Assembly (NCBI RefSeq): GCF_019402445.1
Contig: NZ_SRZM01000121.1
Span: 1-8,883, forward strand
DNA: 8,883 nt
Source of the DNA: Brachyspira pilosicoli
GTDB taxonomy: Bacteria; Spirochaetota; Brachyspiria; Brachyspirales; Brachyspiraceae
Direction of reading: 5' to 3'
Part shown: one piece after another, positions 6,991 through 8,883 of the stretch
How positions within the stretch are numbered: position 1 is the stretch's first letter
Layout of the letters: each line of letters begins with the position of its first letter
The notes under the pieces: model-generated
The model's database searches: none
Seen by the model: only the letters and a program-made list of their open reading frames with translations
Told to the model about the DNA's origin: nothing
Position numbers and translations under genes: made by a program

Positions 6991-7018
6991 AAGGTTAATT
7001 TTATCACTAATAAACCTT
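6991..7018. promoter_or_regulatory. 28-bp dyad overlapping the promoter, candidate operator
   Basis: AAGGTTAATT (6991-7000) and AATAAACCTT (7009-7018) are inverted repeats matching at 9 of 10 positions around an 8-base centre. The GG/CC pairs make it less likely to be chance in such AT-rich DNA. It covers the -10 and most of the spacer, so a bound protein would block RNA polymerase. Autoregulation by the CRP-like protein encoded downstream is plausible, but the site does not resemble the CRP TGTGA-N6-TCACA consensus. Confidence 0.4.
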
Positions 7019-7025
7019 TTTTCAA
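6998..7025 (-). promoter_or_regulatory. extended -10 promoter for the cNMP-TPR/CRP operon
   Basis: On the minus strand TTGAAA (7020-7025) and TAAAAT (6998-7003) are 16 bases apart, and TGA directly precedes the -10, giving the TGn extended form. Transcription would start near 6991, about 40 bases before the ATG at 6951. A dyad overlaps the promoter (6991-7018). Confidence 0.6.
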
Positions 7026-7120
7026 GTTATTTTTTAGTATTTTTGGTTATATATAAATAGCTATATTTTATAAGTTTTTTTATTTTATATATAGTAATGT
7101 TTTTGACAAACTTAAAATTT
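7026..7120. other. AT-rich spacer with no gene
   Basis: The bases between the operon promoter and the end of rnhA contain no reading frame with a ribosome binding site and no GC-rich hairpin. An AT-rich palindromic core, ATAGCTAT, lies near 7058-7065. No clear terminator for the rbfA-nrnA-rnhA transcript was found, so it may read through or stop by a factor-dependent route. Confidence 0.4.
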
Positions 7121-7612
7121 TTAGTTTATATCAGTTTTGCTGTAAAACTCGGATATACTGCCGTTTTTTATATGTTCGTCCATCAATATATTTACTATCT
7201 CATCAGCACGGTTATTTTCTTTGTTTGATGAGTGTCCTTTTACTTTTATAAACTCAATACTATGTTTTTTTGATAGTTCTATTAATTTTAGCCAATAGTC
7301 TTTATTTTCAACAGGCTTTTTATCGCTTTTAATCCAATTATTTTTTTGCCAAGAATAAATCCAACTATTCATTCCATTAACTAAATAAGCACTATCACTA
7401 TATAATTTTATATTATGAGAATGTTTAAGTCTTTCAAGAGCTTTAATTGCAGCCTGCATCTCCATTTTATTATTTGTTGTATGCTCTTCGCTTTCGCCTA
7501 TTTCTAGCCTTAAATTATGTTTCTCACTAAGTAATATAGCTCCCCAAGCTCCTATACCTGGGTTTCCTCTGCAGCCACCGTCTGTGTATATTATTATATT
7601 GTCTTTTTGCAT
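7121..7612 (-). CDS. rnhA: ribonuclease HI
   Basis: A 163-residue RNase HI, close to the usual bacterial length (about 155). It cleaves the RNA strand of RNA:DNA hybrids, removing R-loops and Okazaki primers. The four acidic metal ligands are present: Asp11 in YTDGG, Glu51 in NNKMEMQAA, Asp73 in YSDSAY and Asp137 in NRADEIV. His127 in VKGHS corresponds to the catalytic-loop histidine. The basic/aromatic handle region at about 84-100 (SWIYSWQKNNWIKSDKKPV) that binds the hybrid is intact, so it is a type 1 enzyme like that of E. coli. It starts 4 bases after the nrnA stop. No Shine-Dalgarno is visible upstream, so reinitiation by ribosomes leaving nrnA is likely. It is the last gene of the rbfA-nrnA-rnhA cluster. 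Confidence 0.95.
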   Translation of the reverse strand: MQKDNIIIYTDGGCRGNPGIGAWGAILLSEKHNLRLEIGESEEHTTNNKMEMQAAIKALERLKHSHNIKLYSDSAYLVNGMNSWIYSWQKNNWIKSDKKPVENKDYWLKLIELSKKHSIEFIKVKGHSSNKENNRADEIVNILMDEHIKNGSISEFYSKTDIN

Positions 7613-7616
7613 AAAT

Positions 7617-8633
7617 TTAAGATTCTAATAATAAAACTATCTTTTCTTTTATAGCTTTTACTAATTCTTCTTTAGTTTTATATTTTTCTTTTGATACTGT
7701 AAATCCTGAAGCTTTAGGGTGTCCTCCGCCTCCAAATGACTCTGCTATCTCCCTTATATCCTTTTTACATCTGCTTCTTATACTCACCCTAAAATTATAA
7801 TCGCTTTCATGTACTATAAAACCTATTAACACGTCTTGCATTTGTATGAGAGTGTCAGATGCACTTACGCTAATATCTTTTAAGTTATGACCGTTAATCT
7901 CTTCTTTTAAGCATAAATATCCAATCTTTTTATCTTCATCTATTACCATCTCATTATACATATAAACTAATGCTTCTACATCTGTTTTTGAATATCTCTT
8001 TCTTACAACATTACCTAAATTTTCTATATTAACTTTTTTAGACATCATCTTTGAAGCAAAAAGCAATGTTCTCTCTGTAGTGTTGCTGAAAACAAACCCG
8101 CCTGTATCTGTTGAAAGACCGCAGTAAAGTAGGGTAGCTATAGTAGAATCCATATTTTTTAGATATGATGAAAATATGTCAAATATTATCTCGCAAGTAG
8201 CAGCAGCTTTAATATCATCATAAAACATAGTAACGCCATTAATGTTTCTTACTTTATGATGGTCTATAAATATTACTTCATTATATTCGCTAGTAATATC
8301 AGCAATCCAACCAATTCTTTCTATATCTCCAGAATCAAGTATTATAAGCACATCTTTTTTAGGCAAATTATTTTCATTAACTTCAAAAATAACTTTATCT
8401 ATATTGAGTACATTTTTTAATTCTTTAGGCATCTTATCTGTATTAACAACATAAGATTTCTTTTTAAATACTTTTTTTATAAGCAGTGATAAAGCAAGTC
8501 CAGAACATATACAGTCCCCATCAGGATTTCTATGTCCTGTAATTGTTATGTTCTTAGCATTTGATATTCTTTTTAATATATCTTTCTTTGTTGTTGTTAT
8601 TTTTTTTCTATCTGTCTTGGATTTGATAGGCAT
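7617..8633 (-). CDS. nrnA: DHH/DHHA1 phosphoesterase, NrnA-type oligoribonuclease/pAp phosphatase
   Basis: A 338-residue DHH-family phosphoesterase. Motif I is GHRNPDGD (33-40), motif II is ILDSGD (98-103), the DHH motif is IDHHK (123-127), motif IV is GLSTDTGG (172-179), and the DHHA1 domain carries the GGGGHPKASG substrate-binding loop (301-310). These metal and substrate residues are all intact. Members of this type (NrnA/YtqI) degrade 2-5-mer RNAs and dephosphorylate 3'-phosphoadenosine 5'-phosphate to AMP in the cytoplasm. The first about 17 residues are a Lys/Thr-rich basic extension before the fold. GGAG (8639-8642) lies 5 bases before the ATG. It follows rbfA by 17 bases and precedes rnhA by 4, so it sits in one transcript. 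The order rbfA-nrnA is common in low-GC bacteria and supports the call; substrate preference is not readable from sequence. Confidence 0.92.
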   Translation of the reverse strand: MPIKSKTDRKKITTTKKDILKRISNAKNITITGHRNPDGDCICSGLALSLLIKKVFKKKSYVVNTDKMPKELKNVLNIDKVIFEVNENNLPKKDVLIILDSGDIERIGWIADITSEYNEVIFIDHHKVRNINGVTMFYDDIKAAATCEIIFDIFSSYLKNMDSTIATLLYCGLSTDTGGFVFSNTTERTLLFASKMMSKKVNIENLGNVVRKRYSKTDVEALVYMYNEMVIDEDKKIGYLCLKEEINGHNLKDISVSASDTLIQMQDVLIGFIVHESDYNFRVSIRSRCKKDIREIAESFGGGGHPKASGFTVSKEKYKTKEELVKAIKEKIVLLLES

Positions 8634-8650
8634 TTTTACTCCGATATTTT

Positions 8651-8883
8651 TTATTCTTCTTCTTGACTATCTTCTTTTATGTCTAAGTTTCTTATGTCGC
8701 TTAATACTTTATTAGTTTCCATTAATGTTTTATCATAATAGAAAGTAAGATTAGGAACATATCTTATAGTAAGCTGTTTTCTTAAATAAGAGAATATAAC
8801 TCCCTTAGCACTATTAAGCCCGTTTAATACCTCATTTTGTTTGCTGGGGTCTAAACATACAAAATATACTTTAGCCTCTTTCA
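8651..8883 (-). CDS. rbfA: ribosome-binding factor A, C-terminal part, 5' end cut off
   Basis: The minus strand is open from the right edge (first full codon at 8881) to the TAA at 8651-8653, giving 76 residues. The core matches the RbfA KH-like fold: KVYFVCLD, then EVLNGLNSAKGVIFSYLRKQL, then the conserved strand TIRYVPNLTFYYD, followed by an acidic helix and a Glu-rich tail (DSQEEE). RbfA is a cold-shock-linked factor that binds the 30S subunit and helps mature the 5' end of 16S rRNA. The N-terminal portion lies beyond the window. It is followed by nrnA 17 bases on, a layout known from nusA-infB-rbfA operons of low-GC bacteria, so infB may lie just outside to the right. Confidence 0.88.
   Translation of the reverse strand, partial: KEAKVYFVCLDPSKQNEVLNGLNSAKGVIFSYLRKQLTIRYVPNLTFYYDKTLMETNKVLSDIRNLDIKEDSQEEE

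Noticed and set aside
7040..7120. Terminator after rnhA
   Set aside because: Only AT pairs with mismatches (core ATAGCTAT) and no stable hairpin followed by a T run.

Overview
The window is very AT-rich, with A/T-ending codons throughout, clear AAGGAG-type ribosome binding sites and short intergenic gaps. The protein set is RbfA, NrnA-type DHH phosphoesterase, RNase HI, paired cyclic-nucleotide-binding-domain proteins, a cytosolic DUF2156 protein, several TPR proteins and a LamG/fibronectin-III secreted protein. Together these suggest a low-GC anaerobe, most likely an intestinal spirochaete of the Brachyspira type. That is inferred from composition and gene style, not from a search; a clostridial or fusobacterial source is not excluded.

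Layout. (1) Positions 1-939 hold one long minus-strand reading frame for a polytopic membrane protein that runs off the left edge. A TTGACA-N17-TATAAT promoter drives it, back to back with a plus-strand promoter. (2) That plus promoter serves a PPP-type metallophosphatase (1089-1772). (3) 1895-4206 carries two co-directional genes 23 bases apart: an exported LamG plus FnIII protein and a cytosolic TPR protein. They end at a strong hairpin terminator (4220-4258) that also lies at the 3' end of the convergent minus-strand genes. (4) 6951-4266 on the minus strand encodes a cNMP-binding-domain/TPR fusion, a CRP/FNR-type regulator translationally coupled to it, and a DUF2156 (MprF C-terminal-like) protein. 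A promoter with an extended -10 is overlapped by a near-perfect 28-bp dyad that could be an operator. (5) 8883-7121 on the minus strand is a tight RNA/translation cluster: the 3' end of rbfA, then nrnA, then rnhA.

How they may work together: rbfA-nrnA-rnhA is a housekeeping set for 30S maturation, nano-RNA/pAp turnover and RNA:DNA hybrid removal. The most interesting accessory unit is the paired cNMP-domain operon. One partner keeps the ligand-binding signature and an HTH. The other has lost the key phosphate-binding residues and carries TPRs instead, which suggests a protein-interaction sensor paired with a DNA-binding regulator. No mobile element, CRISPR array, tRNA or rRNA was seen.
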